Shown here: piece by piece, positions 24,494 to 35,837 of the stretch | How positions within the stretch are numbered: the first letter of the stretch is position 1 | How the letters are laid out: each line of letters begins with the position of its first letter | NCBI GenBank assembly: GCA_022376925.1 | Contig: JAIOJX010000030.1 | Span: 172,913,298-172,977,297, forward strand | DNA from: Tragulus kanchil | Taxonomy: Eukaryota; Chordata; Mammalia; Artiodactyla; Tragulidae | Reading direction: 5' to 3' | Length of the DNA stretch: 64,000 nt | Program-made: the position numbers and the translations under genes | The notes under the pieces: generated by a model | Databases searched by the model: none | Told to the model about the DNA's origin: nothing | The model's input: the letters and a program-made list of their open reading frames with translations, nothing else

Positions 24494-24769
24494 GTTTTTT
24501 TTATTTTTTTGGCCACTTACATTGGTCTTTCATTTATTTATTTTCATCCATCTTTGTTCTTTGGCCTGTGTGGGCCTCCCATTGCAGTGGCCTCTCTTGG
24601 TGCAGAGCACTGGCTCTGGGCGCATGCGCTCCAGAGCTCTGGCTCAGTAGTTAGACACAATGGTCCAGCGGATCCACAGCATGACGGATCTCCCCAGGCC
24701 AGGGATCGAACCGGTGCCCCGTGCAGTGCAAGGTGGTGTCCTTACCCACTGGACCACCAGAGAAGTCCT
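24494..24769 (-). mobile_element. CHR-type SINE, duplicated copy
   Basis: Same element as 23402-23677, shifted by 1,092 bp. Confidence 0.92.
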
Positions 24770-24934
24770 GTATAATATGTTTTTGATCTGCTATAAGGGT
24801 TTGTCATATCTGGAAACTCCATTACTAGGTCAAAGGTTCATGACCAGCCTGCTTCAGATACCTTGAGAGTCAAAGGGGTCACTAAAAGTATTTACTTTTA
24901 AATTTTGATATATTTATATATAGCAGAACCAAGT

Positions 24935-25347
24935 TAATGTTCTATTTATCAGGAAACAGTGACTCAAGCATAATTTAAAGTTTACAAGAACGTTTAAATA
25001 ATGTCATTGACCACCAAGCCTTTGATCAGCACAAATTATTAAAACTGTCATAGCAAATCTGAACTTACATCAAGAATATTCTAAGTAGTTTTTAAGATCA
25101 GTGATACCATTAAGATGTCCAAATCCTATGCCATTTATATTAGATAAATGTAAATGTAATTACATGAAGTACATTTTCTATCAAATTCATTCAGCTACAA
25201 CATGTATTTATTGTAGTTCAGTGAAATAATGAGAAAAAAAAACCTTAATTATTGGTCATTCCCGTCATGAGAGTGGGCAGTTCAGACAGAAGATGTGGGA
25301 ATAATACTGCTCTCTTGTTAATTTATGACACTTGGAAACCTGAGCGC
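24935..25347. other. No gene recognised
   Basis: AT-rich unique DNA with nothing recognised. Confidence 0.5.
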
Positions 25348-27541
25348 TAAATCCCTGTGTGTATGTGTGTGACTCTTTTCCAATAATAAAGTTTTACATA
25401 AGATTGATAAAAAGGAAATAATAAGGAATTTTAAAGGGTTAATAAACAATAAAAAATATTTTTCCCTTAACTCAATCAAAATTGGGTAAATGTCACCATT
25501 CTGGAAGAATCCACGAAATATTTGACCAATGGTAAAATAATCAAAAGGGACATAATCAACAAAATTCAATTTTTTTTTCTGTTCTTAAGTTTGAAAGGTT
25601 TTACTCACTAATAATATTATACAAACTCCATTATATGCTTTCATTAAAATGAAAGTAACCATGGATGATACAGAGGAGAAATTTACAATCTGTGACATCC
25701 TAAGTTATACAGTTCAAGTTGCAAGTGTCAGCTCCAAATACATTTTACAATAAGGGCACAGAGTTAGCATCTTGATGGGTGATAATATGTCAGCTTTCTC
25801 TGGACCAAGAATAAGACATTTCCACTATGACTTCTGAAAACAGCTGTTATATTCGTGGCCCACCCCACACTCCATGATTAATCAGAAATTACTGTTTGAT
25901 GTTTGCTGCAGCTTTAGATAGGGAGACAGAATCTTTTAAATTCATGATTCCATGCTCAACATTCTCCTTGATTATTTTAATCACATCACACACAGAAGTA
26001 CTTCAGTCATCCAATATTTCCCAGGAGGCACAGCCTCAATTGCTATCTCTAATCTTTTTGGAGCACCCTCTTTGCCACTGTTCATTAATTAAACACAGTT
26101 TTGCTGATGCTCCTCTTGGCTACTGTTCCTCTAGAAGCTGTCCGAGCTCTTGTCATCATATTGTTTCCCTCATCACAGCCACCCTGGCTCACCATCAATT
26201 ATTTTCTTCTTTTAGAACTATTTTCCTCTCTTGTATTATTCTTTGACAATTTGATAAATCTTTACAATCAGATTCCAACTCATTCATTCCAATTACTATT
26301 CTTAAAAGGCACTACAGATTTTCCGTTGCAATGATGTCCTTATTCCCCAAAGGAATTTAAAGCTCCAACACCAAATGCAGACACATGAAAGTAAGTGCCC
26401 AGACTAAAGAGCAAAATTTCAAGCCAGGAGCCATGTTCAGATACTTTAAATCTCTGTGTGTATGTGTGTGACTCTTTTCCAATAATAAAGTTTTACATAA
26501 GATTGATAAAAAGGAAATAATAAGGAATTTTAAAGGGTTAATAAACAATAAAAAATATTTTTCCCTTAACTCAATCAAAATTGGGTAAATGTCACCATTC
26601 TGGAAGAATCCACGAAATATTTGACCAATGGTAAAATAATCAAAAGGGACATAATCAACAAAATTCAATTTTTTTTTCTGTTCTTAAGTTTGAAAGGTTT
26701 TACTCACTAATAATATTATACAAACTCCATTATATGCTTTCATTAAAAATGAAAGTAACCATGGATGATACAGAGGAGAAATTTACAATCTGTGACATCC
26801 TAAGTTATACAGTTCAAGTTGCAAGTGTCAGCTCCAAATACATTTTACAATAAGGGCACAGAGTTAGCATCTTGATGGGTGATAATATGTCAGCTTTCTC
26901 TGGACCAAGAATAAGACATTTCCACTATGACTTCTGAAAACAGCTGTTATATTCGTGGCCCACCCCACACTCCATGATTAATCAGAAATTACTGTTTGAT
27001 GTTTGCTGCAGCTTTAGATAGGGAGACAGAATCTTTTAAATTCATGATTCCATGCTCAACATTCTCCTTGATTATTTTAATCACATCACACACAGAAGTA
27101 CTTCAGTCATCCAATATTTCCCAGGAGGCACAGCCTCAATTGCTATCTCTAATCTTTTTGGAGCACCCTCTTTGCCACTGTTCATTAATTAAACACAGTT
27201 TTGCTGATGCTCCTCTTGGCTACTGTTCCTCTAGAAGCTGTCCGAGCTCTTGTCATCATATTGTTTCCCTCATCACAGCCACCCTGGCTCACCATCAATT
27301 ATTTTCTTCTTTTAGAACTATTTTCCTCTCTTGTATTATTCTTTGACAATTTGATAAATCTTTACAATCAGATTCCAACTCATTCATTCCAATTACTATT
27401 CTTAAAAGGCACTACAGATTTTCCGTTGCAATGATGTCCTTATTCCCCAAAGGAATTTAAAGCTCCAACACCAAATGCAGACACATGAAAGTAAGTGCCC
27501 AGACTAAAGAGCAAAATTTCAAGCCAGGAGCCATGTTCAGA
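25348..27541. repeat. Direct duplication 7 (offset about 1,100 bp); no gene inside
   Basis: Positions 25348-26441 recur at about 26447-27541. One A is gained in copy B (ATTAAAATG against ATTAAAAATG). The 116-codon plus frame at 25896-26246 (again at 26996-27346) starts in unique DNA but has no domain, and I do not call it a gene. I recognise no other repeat here. Confidence 0.93.
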
Positions 27542-29700
27542 ATCAATACCAGTGTCATTCAGAAAGTGTCAGGAGCTAGGGTAATAACAGTGATTTATTC
27601 ATTTACTTTCATTCACTGAATGTATTCATTCAGTCAGCGAACATTAGTTAAGCACCCGTGTTGCATCAGCACTACTACGGACAGGCTGGTGGACAAAAGA
27701 GAAAAGGCAGTTTGGCAGATTGTGTGTCCCAACAGAGTCACACCTACATGTACTTCTCCACCATGTAGCTTGGACATTTCCACTACAAACAGGTGATGGT
27801 CTATGTCCTTTCCCCCTCAATCTTCATGCACTCACTGCAGCAGAAGTGACATTATTTGGCTTTTGAAGCTAGATTCACAAAGCCACACAGTCTCTGCCTG
27901 ATACTTCTGTGTCAATCACCAGTGAAACTAAGCTACTAGGCAAGTAATCTGAGTGCTCTGAGGTGGTGGTCATGCTGTGAGAAACCTCAAATCAGCACCC
28001 AGCAAGAAATGAGCACCCCAGCTTTGGCTGAGTTCACTACTATCCACGTGAGTGGGCTATCTTGAAAAAGGAGCTCTAGTCTCAAGTCAGGGCACCCTTG
28101 GCTATGTTGCAAGGGGGCAGAAAAAATCATCCCCATTGAGCCCTGCCCAAAATGCAGATTCAATAACTATTGCTGTTTTAGTCGCTAAATAATGTAGTAG
28201 TTAATTACTCAGCAATAGATACCTGACACATCCCAGAATCCAGAATACTTGCAGTCTATACTGGGAGACAGAAAATGTTACCCACTTATATCCATACAAC
28301 ATACTGTGATATACACATTGTTTTCATATAGCTCATTGTGTTTGGGTCAGTGGGGTACGATCTCTCTGGGAAACCACACTTCTGACTGAAACTTCCCCTT
28401 TGCGTGAAATAGAAAGAGCTGTTTCTTCCTCACAAACTTCACTGCCATTTGGTGGAACACATGACATGGAAAACCTCAGATTAGCATGAGCATGAGAGCT
28501 TTGGTTCCCCTCTTATTTTTAGTTTTTTTATTCTTTGACAATTTGATAAATCTTTACAATCAGATTCCAACTCATTCATTCCAATTACTATTCTTAAAAG
28601 GCACTACAGATTTTCCGTTGCAATGATGTCCTTATTCCCCAAAGGAATTTAAAGCTCCAACACCAAATGCAGACACATGAAAGTAAGTGCCCAGACTAAA
28701 GAGCAAAATTTCAAGCCAGGAGCCATGTTCAGAATCAATACCAGTGTCATTCAGAAAGTGTCAGGAGCTAGGGTAATAACAGTGATTTATTCATTTACTT
28801 TCATTCACTGAATGTATTCATTCAGTCAGCGAACATTAGTTAAGCACCCGTGTTGCATCAGCACTACTACGGACAGGCTGGTGGACAAAAGAGAAAAGGC
28901 AGTTTGGCAGATTGTGTGTCCCAACAGAGTCACACCTACATGTACTTCTCCACCATGTAGCTTGGACATTTCCACTACAAACAGGTGATGGTCTATGTCC
29001 TTTCCCCCTCAATCTTCATGCACTCACTGCAGCAGAAGTGACATTATTTGGCTTTTGAAGCTAGATTCACAAAGCCACACAGTCTCTGCCTGATACTTCT
29101 GTGTCAATCACCAGTGAAACTAAGCTACTAGGCAAGTAATCTGAGTGCTCTGAGGTGGTGGTCATGCTGTGAGAAACCTCAAATCAGCACCCAGCAAGAA
29201 ATGAGCACCCCAGCTTTGGCTGAGTTCACTACTATCCACGTGAGTGGGCTATCTTGAAAAAGGAGCTCTAGTCTCAAGTCAGGGCACCCTTGGCTATGTT
29301 GCAAGGGGGCAGAAAAAATCATCCCCATTGAGCCCTGCCCAAAATGCAGATTCAATAACTATTGCTGTTTTAGTCGCTAAATAATGTAGTAGTTAATTAC
29401 TCAGCAATAGATACCTGACACATCCCAGAATCCAGAATACTTGCAGTCTATACTGGGAGACAGAAAATGTTACCCACTTATATCCATACAACATACTGTG
29501 ATATACACATTGTTTTCATATAGCTCATTGTGTTTGGGTCAGTGGGGTACGATCTCTCTGGGAAACCACACTTCTGACTGAAACTTCCCCTTTGCGTGAA
29601 ATAGAAAGAGCTGTTTCTTCCTCACAAACTTCACTGCCATTTGGTGGAACACATGACATGGAAAACCTCAGATTAGCATGAGCATGAGAGCTTTGGTTCC
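27336..29700. repeat. Direct duplication 8 (offset 1,192 bp)
   Basis: Positions 27336-28508 recur at 28528-29700. Filler CCTCTTATTTTTAGTTTTT (28509-28527). The start of this unit (TTATTCTTTGACAATTTG) is also within duplication 7, so about 200 bp exist in three copies (near 26236, 27336 and 28528). Confidence 0.95.
27596..27690 (-). mobile_element. Short L2-like remnant
   Basis: ATTCATTCAGTCAGCGAACATT followed by a decayed AGCACC...GTTGCATCAGCACT resembles the reverse complement of an L2 3' end. Weak; copy at about 28788-28882. Confidence 0.4.
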
Positions 29701-29710
29701 AGTTCAATTA

Positions 29711-29917
29711 CTGTTGTTTATTCAATAAGTCATGTCCAACTCTTGCAACCCCACAGACTGCAGGCCACCAGGCTCCTCTGTCCATGGAATTCTCCAGGCA
29801 AGAATACTGGAGTGGGCTACGATTTCCTCCTCCAGGGAATCTTCCAGACTCAGGGACTGAATCCACATTTCCTGCATTGTAGGTAGACTCTTTAACACTG
29901 AGCCACCAGGAAAACCC
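29711..29917 (-). mobile_element. Bov-tA SINE
   Basis: Minus-strand: CTGTTGTTTATTCAATAAGT, CTCCTCTGTCCATGGAATTC, CAGGCAAGAATACTGGAGTG and the tRNA-type head GAGCCACCAGGAAAACCC at the right. The copy at 30853-31046 lacks a clean left end. Confidence 0.9.
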
Positions 29918-30129
29918 AATTATGGCTCTGGCTACAACCCTGGCATTCAGAAAGCCCCTCAGAGTCAGAAAAAGCAACAAAGAATTTAATCCCTTTTGCC
30001 AGAACACTCTTCCTGAATGTTAACAGAGTCACAGACAACCAGTCCTACTGTTGAAGCTTTCTTTTTAATATCCACACCTGGAATCTAATAATCATGATGA
30101 TGCTACTACTCTACTGCATCACTGCTAAT

Positions 30130-30230
30130 AATGATGCATTTATTGATGAGTTACTAACTACTAAATATTTTACTAATTGTTTATATTTTCCCACTTAATC
30201 ATCAAGAAACTTACATAATATAAATGCTAG
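30130..30230 (+). mobile_element. MIR SINE, left half (split by the LTR)
   Basis: GAGTTACTAACTACTAAATA ... CACTTAATCATCAAGAAACT, ACATAATATAAATGCTAG is the 5' half of a MIR. The other half (TGCTATTAACATTTCATGG, GTTGCCCAAGGCCACCCAAT) lies after the LTR at 32404-32490 and again at 33500-33586. Confidence 0.65.
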
Positions 30231-30840
30231 TGTCTTGGGAAAGTGAAGGCATCTTCACTGACAGATATTGGGACCCTAATTATGAGAACAGTTCTGATGG
30301 GGAAAGTGATGAGGAAGAAAAGTTAGGTTATTTGCAGGGAATGCCACTGGGTGGTGAAAACGACCCCTCTACTCTAACTTGCTGGGTATGTCGAATGCTC
30401 CCACAAGGGTGGTCACTAGTACGAGGGGATGGTTTCATATTCACTTCTCACAAAAAAGATCAAGAAAAGATACCCAGGCAGAGCAGACAAATTTCTCCTC
30501 ACACTAGAGATAAGCGCTGCCTGCAGCCTTGCCTCTCTGAGACCTCCTCCGAGGATGAATAGGTAGCTAGTTACTGATAAAAGCCTGGGCCTGAAATAGC
30601 CCCACTCATAGCATTAGCAGTTTATAAGGTTAAACTATCACCTTAGGCAAACATTGATAGAGGTGCTAATACAGAGCACTAAAGCTCTTCCACTTGCCCC
30701 CTTTTTAATGATAATGTAACACACTTTTTACAACTCGTAGTTCCCCTTTTTAGATTAAGAATTGTAAGAACGTTTCCTCTACAAAATGTTTCCCTCAAGA
30801 ACAAAGGTGTTAGTAAAGGAGCAAAATGCTCCAGTAATAC
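30231..30840 (+). mobile_element. Solo LTR, truncated duplicate of its 5' part
   Basis: First part of the LTR described at 31360-32399, ending at the junction of duplication 9. It includes the same open frame (to 30562). Confidence 0.8.
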
Positions 30841-31045
30841 TGATGGGCTACGATTCAATAAGTCCCAACCCTTCCAACCCCACATGCTGCAGGCCACCAG
30901 GCTCCTCTGTCCATGGAATTCTCCAGGCAAGAATACTGGAGTGGGCTACGATTTCCTCCTCCAGGGAATCTTCCAGACTCAGGGACTGAATCCACATTTC
31001 CTGCATTGTAGGTAGACTCTTTAACACTGAGCCACCAGGAAAACC

Positions 31046-31352
31046 CAATTATGGCTCTGGCTACAACCCTGGCATTCAGAAAGCCCCTCAGAGTCAGAAA
31101 AAGCAACAAAGAATTTAATCCCTTTTGCCAGAACACTCTTCCTGAATGTTAACAGAGTCACAGACAACCAGTCCTACTGTTGAAGCTTTCTTTTTAATAT
31201 CCACACCTGGAATCTAATAATCATGATGATGCTACTACTCTACTGCATCACTGCTAATAATGATGCATTTATTGATGAGTTACTAACTACTAAATATTTT
31301 ACTAATTGTTTATATTTTCCCACTTAATCATCAAGAAACTTACATAATATAA
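31046..31352. other. No gene; host DNA before the LTR
   Basis: Second copy of the host flank, including the left MIR half (about 31259-31359). The ATG at 31353 that opens the LTR frame is host DNA and is preceded directly by an in-frame TAA. Confidence 0.6.
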
Positions 31353-31359
31353 ATGCTAG

Positions 31360-31691
31360 TGTCTTGGGAAAGTGAAGGCATCTTCACTGACAGATATTGG
31401 GACCCTAATTATGAGAACAGTTCTGATGGGGAAAGTGATGAGGAAGAAAAGTTAGGTTATTTGCAGGGAATGCCACTGGGTGGTGAAAACGACCCCTCTA
31501 CTCTAACTTGCTGGGTATGTCGAATGCTCCCACAAGGGTGGTCACTAGTACGAGGGGATGGTTTCATATTCACTTCTCACAAAAAAGATCAAGAAAAGAT
31601 ACCCAGGCAGAGCAGACAAATTTCTCCTCACACTAGAGATAAGCGCTGCCTGCAGCCTTGCCTCTCTGAGACCTCCTCCGAGGATGAATAG
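31360..31691 (+). pseudogene. C-terminal remnant of a retroviral accessory frame in LTR U3
   Basis: About 110 codons are open from the first base of the LTR to a TAG at 31689-31691. The only in-frame ATG (31353) is host DNA, so the protein originally started upstream, between env and the LTR, and was lost when the provirus collapsed. The remnant has an acidic patch (SDGESDEEE), a CWVC motif followed by PQGW, a GDGFIF...HK segment, a basic stretch and an acidic end (SSEDE). That mix of Cys pair, basic region and acidic tail would suit a viral transactivator. Similarity to foamy-virus Tas-type proteins is a visual impression only. The same frame is repeated at 30231-30562 by duplication 9. Confidence 0.5.
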
Positions 31692-32044
31692 GTAGCTAGT
31701 TACTGATAAAAGCCTGGGCCTGAAATAGCCCCACTCATAGCATTAGCAGTTTATAAGGTTAAACTATCACCTTAGGCAAACATTGATAGAGGTGCTAATA
31801 CAGAGCACTAAAGCTCTTCCACTTGCCCCCTTTTTAATGATAATGTAACACACTTTTTACAACTCGTAGTTCCCTTTGTAGATTAAGAATTGTAAGAACG
31901 TTTCCTCTACAAAATGTTTCCCCTCAAGAACAAAGGTGTTAGTAAAGGAGCAAAATGCTCCAGTAATAACCTCTTTTGCATCTCTAGAAAAGCAAAAAGC
32001 TTTTTTATGATTACTAGTTAACTTGAGATTTCTAGTTGAAAAAA

Positions 32045-32051
32045 TATAAAA
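32045..32051 (+). promoter_or_regulatory. TATA box of the LTR
   Basis: TATAAAA within GAAAAAATATAAAAGGG, placed about 158 bp before the poly-A signal, as expected for the U3/R boundary of a retroviral LTR. Duplicate at about 33153 in the second copy. Confidence 0.65.
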
Positions 32052-32202
32052 GGGTAAAGCAAGATTGTGTGGGAGGCTCACTCCACAGAGATTGACTGCG
32101 CCCGATGTGAGATCGAGACTCTCCAGGTCTGGGGTTGTGCTTGCCTTTATTTGAATTCTGATTAATTGAATCTTGATTCTGATTATTGTATGTGCTATGA
32201 TT

Positions 32203-32208
32203 AATAAA
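32203..32208 (+). terminator. Poly-A signal of the LTR
   Basis: AATAAA in GATTAATAAAGCTACTCTTGG, followed by GTTTGACAATAC; marks the 3' part of R. Duplicate at about 33309. Confidence 0.65.
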
Positions 32209-32403
32209 GCTACTCTTGGTTTGACAATACTCGAGACCACGACACTTGATTGTCCAAGTCTGAGACTCACGACTCTGACGGGACTACACTGTGACTGTGA
32301 AAGGTCTCTGATCTATTTAAGATAGTGTCTCTTAGTGAGAACTAGTAAGAGTAGGAATCAGAGTAAGCTGCAGCACAGTGCCCGTGACACTAGTGCTATT
32401 AAC

Positions 32404-32490
32404 ATTTCATGGAAAAGGAAATGGAAGCATAGTCAAGTGAACTCAGTTGCCCAAGGCCACCCAATGTGTGAGCAGTGGCACTGCGCCTGA
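32404..32490 (+). mobile_element. MIR SINE, right half (split by the LTR)
   Basis: TGCTATTAACATTTCATGGA, AACTCAGTTGCCCAAGGCCA and GAGCAGTGGCACTGCGCCTG complete the MIR that starts at 30130/31259. Copy at 33500-33586. Confidence 0.65.
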
Positions 32491-32579
32491 ACTCGAAGAG
32501 CTTCAACCCACAGCCTGTACTCTGAGCCACTGTGTGCACCATCCTCTTTTGTACTATGGCAATGCCATTCTCATTTTAC

Positions 32580-32715
32580 TCATCTTAATTGTCTAACTGG
32601 TGGCTAGTTCCTGAGGGCAAGATTCAAGACTTGGTCACTATTTTATTTGTATAACTGATACTAAAGTGTCTGGCACAAGAATGGTGGGTGCCTGTGTAAA
32701 AAGATATTACACAAA
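32580..32715 (+). mobile_element. L2/MIR3-type 3' end remnant
   Basis: CCTGAGGGCAAGATTCAAGA, TTGTATAACTGATACTAAAG, TGTCTGGCACAAGAATGGTG is the familiar L2-type tail. Copy at about 33676-33811. Confidence 0.5.
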
Positions 32716-32847
32716 TGCATGAGGAGATGAACCGTGTAAGTAACTTTTCCTTCCTGAACTATAATACCCTCATCAGAAAGATGGGGGAGGCTCTGAAATC
32801 CGAATATTCTCTGACCTGTATTTCAGAACTGAAATTTCATTGCTCTC

Positions 32848-33495
32848 TAGCATTAGCAGTTTATAAGGTTAAACTATCACCTTAGGCAAACATTGATAGA
32901 GGTGCTAATACAGAGCACTAAAGCTCTTCCACTTGCCCCTTTTAATGATAATGTAACACACTTTTTACAACTCGTAGTTCCTTTGTAGATTAAGAATTGT
33001 AAGAACGTTTCCTCTACAAAATGTTTCCCCTCAAGAACAAAGGTGTTAGTAAAGGAGCAAAATGCTCCAGTAATAACCTCTTTTGCATCTCTAGAAAAGC
33101 AAAAAGCTTTTTTATGATTACTAGTTAACTTGAGATTTCTAGTTGAAAAAATATAAAAGGGTAAAGCAAGATTGTGTGGGAGGCTCACTCCACAGAGATT
33201 GACTGCGCCGATGTGAGATCGAGACTCTCCAGGTCTGGGGTTGTGCTTGCCTTTATTTGAATTCTGATTAATTGAATCTTGATTCTGATTATTGTATGTG
33301 CTATGATTAATAAAGCTACTCTTGGTTTGACAATACTCGAGACCACGACACTTGATTGTCCAAGTCTGAGACTCACGACTCTGACGGGACTACACTGTGA
33401 CTGTGAAAGGTCTCTGATCTATTTAAGATAGTGTCTCTTAGTGAGAACTAGTAAGAGTAGGAATCAGAGTAAGCTGCAGCACAGTGCCCGTGACA
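32848..33495 (+). mobile_element. Solo LTR, duplicate of its 3' part
   Basis: Repeats the U3 end, R and U5 of the LTR and ends at the same GTGACA, followed by the right target copy CTAG (33496-33499). It differs by a few single-base indels (CCCCTTTT against CCCCCTTTTT; GCGCCGATG against GCGCCCGATG). Confidence 0.8.
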
Positions 33496-34005
33496 CTAGT
33501 GCTATTAACATTTCATGGAAAAGGAAATGGAAGCATAGTCAAGTGAACTCAGTTGCCCAAGGCCACCCAATGTGTGAGCAGTGGCACTGCGCCTGAACTC
33601 GAAGAGCTTCAACCCACAGCCTGTACTCTGAGCCACTGTGTGCACCATCCTCTTTTGTACTATGGCAATGCCATTCTCATTTTACTCATCTTAATTGTCT
33701 AACTGGTGGCTAGTTCCTGAGGGCAAGATTCAAGACTTGGTCACTATTTTATTTGTATAACTGATACTAAAGTGTCTGGCACAAGAATGGTGGGTGCCTG
33801 TGTAAAAAGATATTACACAAATGCATGAGGAGATGAACCGTGTAAGTAACTTTTCCTTCCTGAACTATAATACCCTCATCAGAAAGATGAGGAGGTTACA
33901 TTACGTATTCAGAACTATCTCTTTCAGCTCTGAAATCCGAATATTCTCTGACCTGTACTACCTTTACATGAAGCAGGAACTGAGCATTTTCATTGCCTTC
34001 TCTCT

Positions 34006-35837
34006 AGACTAGAAAATAATCTTTATCATAGGGCTGTACTGGCCTCTTCTCCTAGCATTGAGATTTCCTCTGCTACCTTAATGAAAGGGACCATTCCTTG
34101 AAAATCCATGAGAGGTATCAAGTTGAAAGAGCCACATCTTTGTTCCTAGAGAATGCAGAGAAGAAGAAAAACCCTCAAGGTCCACAGGTCTTGGAAGTTC
34201 TTGGCAGAGGTCAAGGTTGGGATGCCATTGTCATTATCACTTTGGGTCTCTTTGGTCCTCGGGAACAACCAATCCAGGGCTTCCTCATCACAATCTAAGA
34301 GACATGAGAAGCTCAAGGTCCTTTTGCAAGGTGAAAAAGTAAGCTCCACATTTTACAGCCTAGTTCTTAGAATTTGATATATAAATGCTGTGGAATGCTG
34401 AGTTGGCTTTAGGAGGAAGATTGGCTAGCTCTGTTACCTAGTCTAATTTTGCTTTTTTTTTTTTTTTTTTTTAATTGGGGGAAGAGGAAGCAGGTATTAA
34501 GTTCACTGCCAAGCAAAATTACTCAGCACAACCTGCGCTCTTTGAGCTCTCACAAATGAGAGGCATGGATCTCTGCCCCAGTCCATTTAGGGGTCATAGT
34601 CATCATATTCTTTAATTTTCCCCTCAGAAATGCTCATATTTCCCCCCTCTGCCATCTATTAACTACTCCCCCATATAATTTACATAGGACTTCCTGGGTC
34701 ATTATGCTTTACTATTTCCCCAGCAATGGCTATAGAAAAGGATTTTGTATCTACAGGATACAGTTCATGCCCTCCTTTTATTACTTTATATTTGTGCCAA
34801 GTTGTCTGTAAAATGAGTCATTTTTCTTACTCATTAACATGGTAAAATGAAAGCTTCCATCTCTGGGTGGGAAAGGAAAACAGGCTAAGTGGATGTAAAC
34901 TATGCTTGACTAAAGGGCTAATATTGATATATAGCAGTTTGACACTATAGATGTTTAAGCATTTTCCCTGTGTGTAACCACAAGTCTTATACAGTATCAC
35001 ACTCCTATTGTATCTGTCTGCTGGAGTATTTGACTATATTCTTTTTATGTGTGAAATATACATTTATTTTATTGCGTACAGCTTGGTCACCTCCTGGAAC
35101 GGACACCTCTGCTGTGAGCTTCACCTCTCTGTGATTTCCTAGGGACCTCCCCTAGACTTCCCTTACACACATCCTAGTGGACCCTTGTAAATACAGACCC
35201 TTGGTATCTGTCATTACAGTGATGAGACACAAGCACTTTTGCAGAGCCTGCCAAGACAACTCATTCTCCCAGGGTTACCCTATTGCCTGGCTCACAATTC
35301 TGGATGTTGGCCAATTTCTTCAAGATGACTGTGAGAGAGTACTGAATTTCTTTTTCTATCCCTCCTTTGTTCTTTGACAACAGTATCTAATGATCACACT
35401 CTCCTTCCTCTGTTTCCATGGCTAGTAACCCTGAGGTCACTTTGACTCAGATTCTTTCTTTGACATGAACATTAGTCAGACTGTTAGGAATTCATGTATA
35501 TATTGCTTGGCGCAGAGATTTACAGAAAATCGGAATGACGGTCACACACGGTCCAGGGTCTTTGGTTTCTCTCTCTGCTTTGAGTCTGCGTCACTGTGTG
35601 AAAACACTGAGCTCCCTGCTTCTTTCTAACCTTCAATGGTTTGGTATCTTCAATTGCTTAGCCTCATTATAAGATCTGAATCCACAGATCTCCTCATTTA
35701 CACCTGTCATGCAGAATTACAGGACTGTTGAAACATGTGAATAGTCCCTTTTCTGCTTTGCCTTCATCCAGACAATATCCTCCTTTCTTTCGTTTATTCA
35801 TTAGACATTTTTTGAGCACTTATTGTGAACTGGTATT
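34006..35837. other. No gene recognised; poly-T run at 34453-34472
   Basis: Unique DNA with a 20-bp T run. I looked for a minus-strand processed pseudogene beside that run and found none. Several overlapping 60-75-codon frames around 34098-34377 are unsupported. The segment 35380-35760 may hold decayed L2 sequence, too weak to call. Confidence 0.5.

Larger units (their letters stand above)
22739..24934. repeat. Direct duplication 6 (offset 1,092 bp)
   Basis: Positions 22739-23834 recur at 23831-24934. Joined at the shared CAAGT. Indels gather at the right end (ATGTTTGATC against ATGTTTTTGATC; CTTGAGCAAGGGTC against a longer version in copy B), as expected for low-quality contig tips. Confidence 0.95.
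29720..31968. repeat. Direct duplication 9 (offset about 1,130 bp)
   Basis: Positions 29720-30840 recur at 30853-31968. The first ~40 bp of copy B are garbled relative to copy A (AAGTCCCAACCC against AAGTCATGTCCAACTC), and copy A ends abruptly in CTCCAGTAATA. It duplicates the first part of the solo LTR. Confidence 0.95.
31360..32399 (+). mobile_element. Solo retroviral LTR, 1,040 bp
   Basis: Begins TGTCTTGGG and ends CCGTGACA, so it has TG...CA termini. It is flanked by CTAG at 31356-31359 and 32400-32403, a 4-bp target duplication, and it splits a MIR whose two halves join in register when the LTR and one CTAG are removed. It has a TATA box (32045-32051) and AATAAA (32203-32208), giving a U3 of roughly 0.7 kb, then R and U5. 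No gag, pol or env sequence lies next to it, so it is a solo LTR left by recombination. An open frame enters from base 1 and runs into U3. The family is not identified; length, 4-bp duplication and the U3 frame would fit a complex retrovirus such as a spumavirus-like one. Confidence 0.8.
31738..34005. repeat. Direct duplication 10 (offset about 1,110 bp) with degraded tip
   Basis: Positions 31738 to about 32847 recur at 32848 to about 34005. The last ~80 bp of copy A (from about 32782) is a deletion-ridden version of the same place in copy B: AGATGGGGGAGGCTCTGAAA replaces a longer AGATGAGGAGGTTACATT... stretch, and TTTCAGAACTGAAATTTCAT is a scrambled rendering. With duplication 9, the CATTAGCAGTTTATAAGG region exists three times (30619, 31741, 32851). 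Confidence 0.92.

Noticed and set aside
25896..26246. A 116-codon frame repeated at 26996-27346 as a possible gene
   Set aside because: No signal for start context, splice sites or domain. Repetition comes from duplication 7, not from conservation.
31360..32399. Full provirus or env gene next to the LTR
   Set aside because: Both sides of the LTR are the halves of one MIR, so no internal retroviral sequence remains here.
34453..34472. Poly-T run as the tail of a minus-strand processed pseudogene
   Set aside because: No coding remnant or target duplication could be found in the following sequence.
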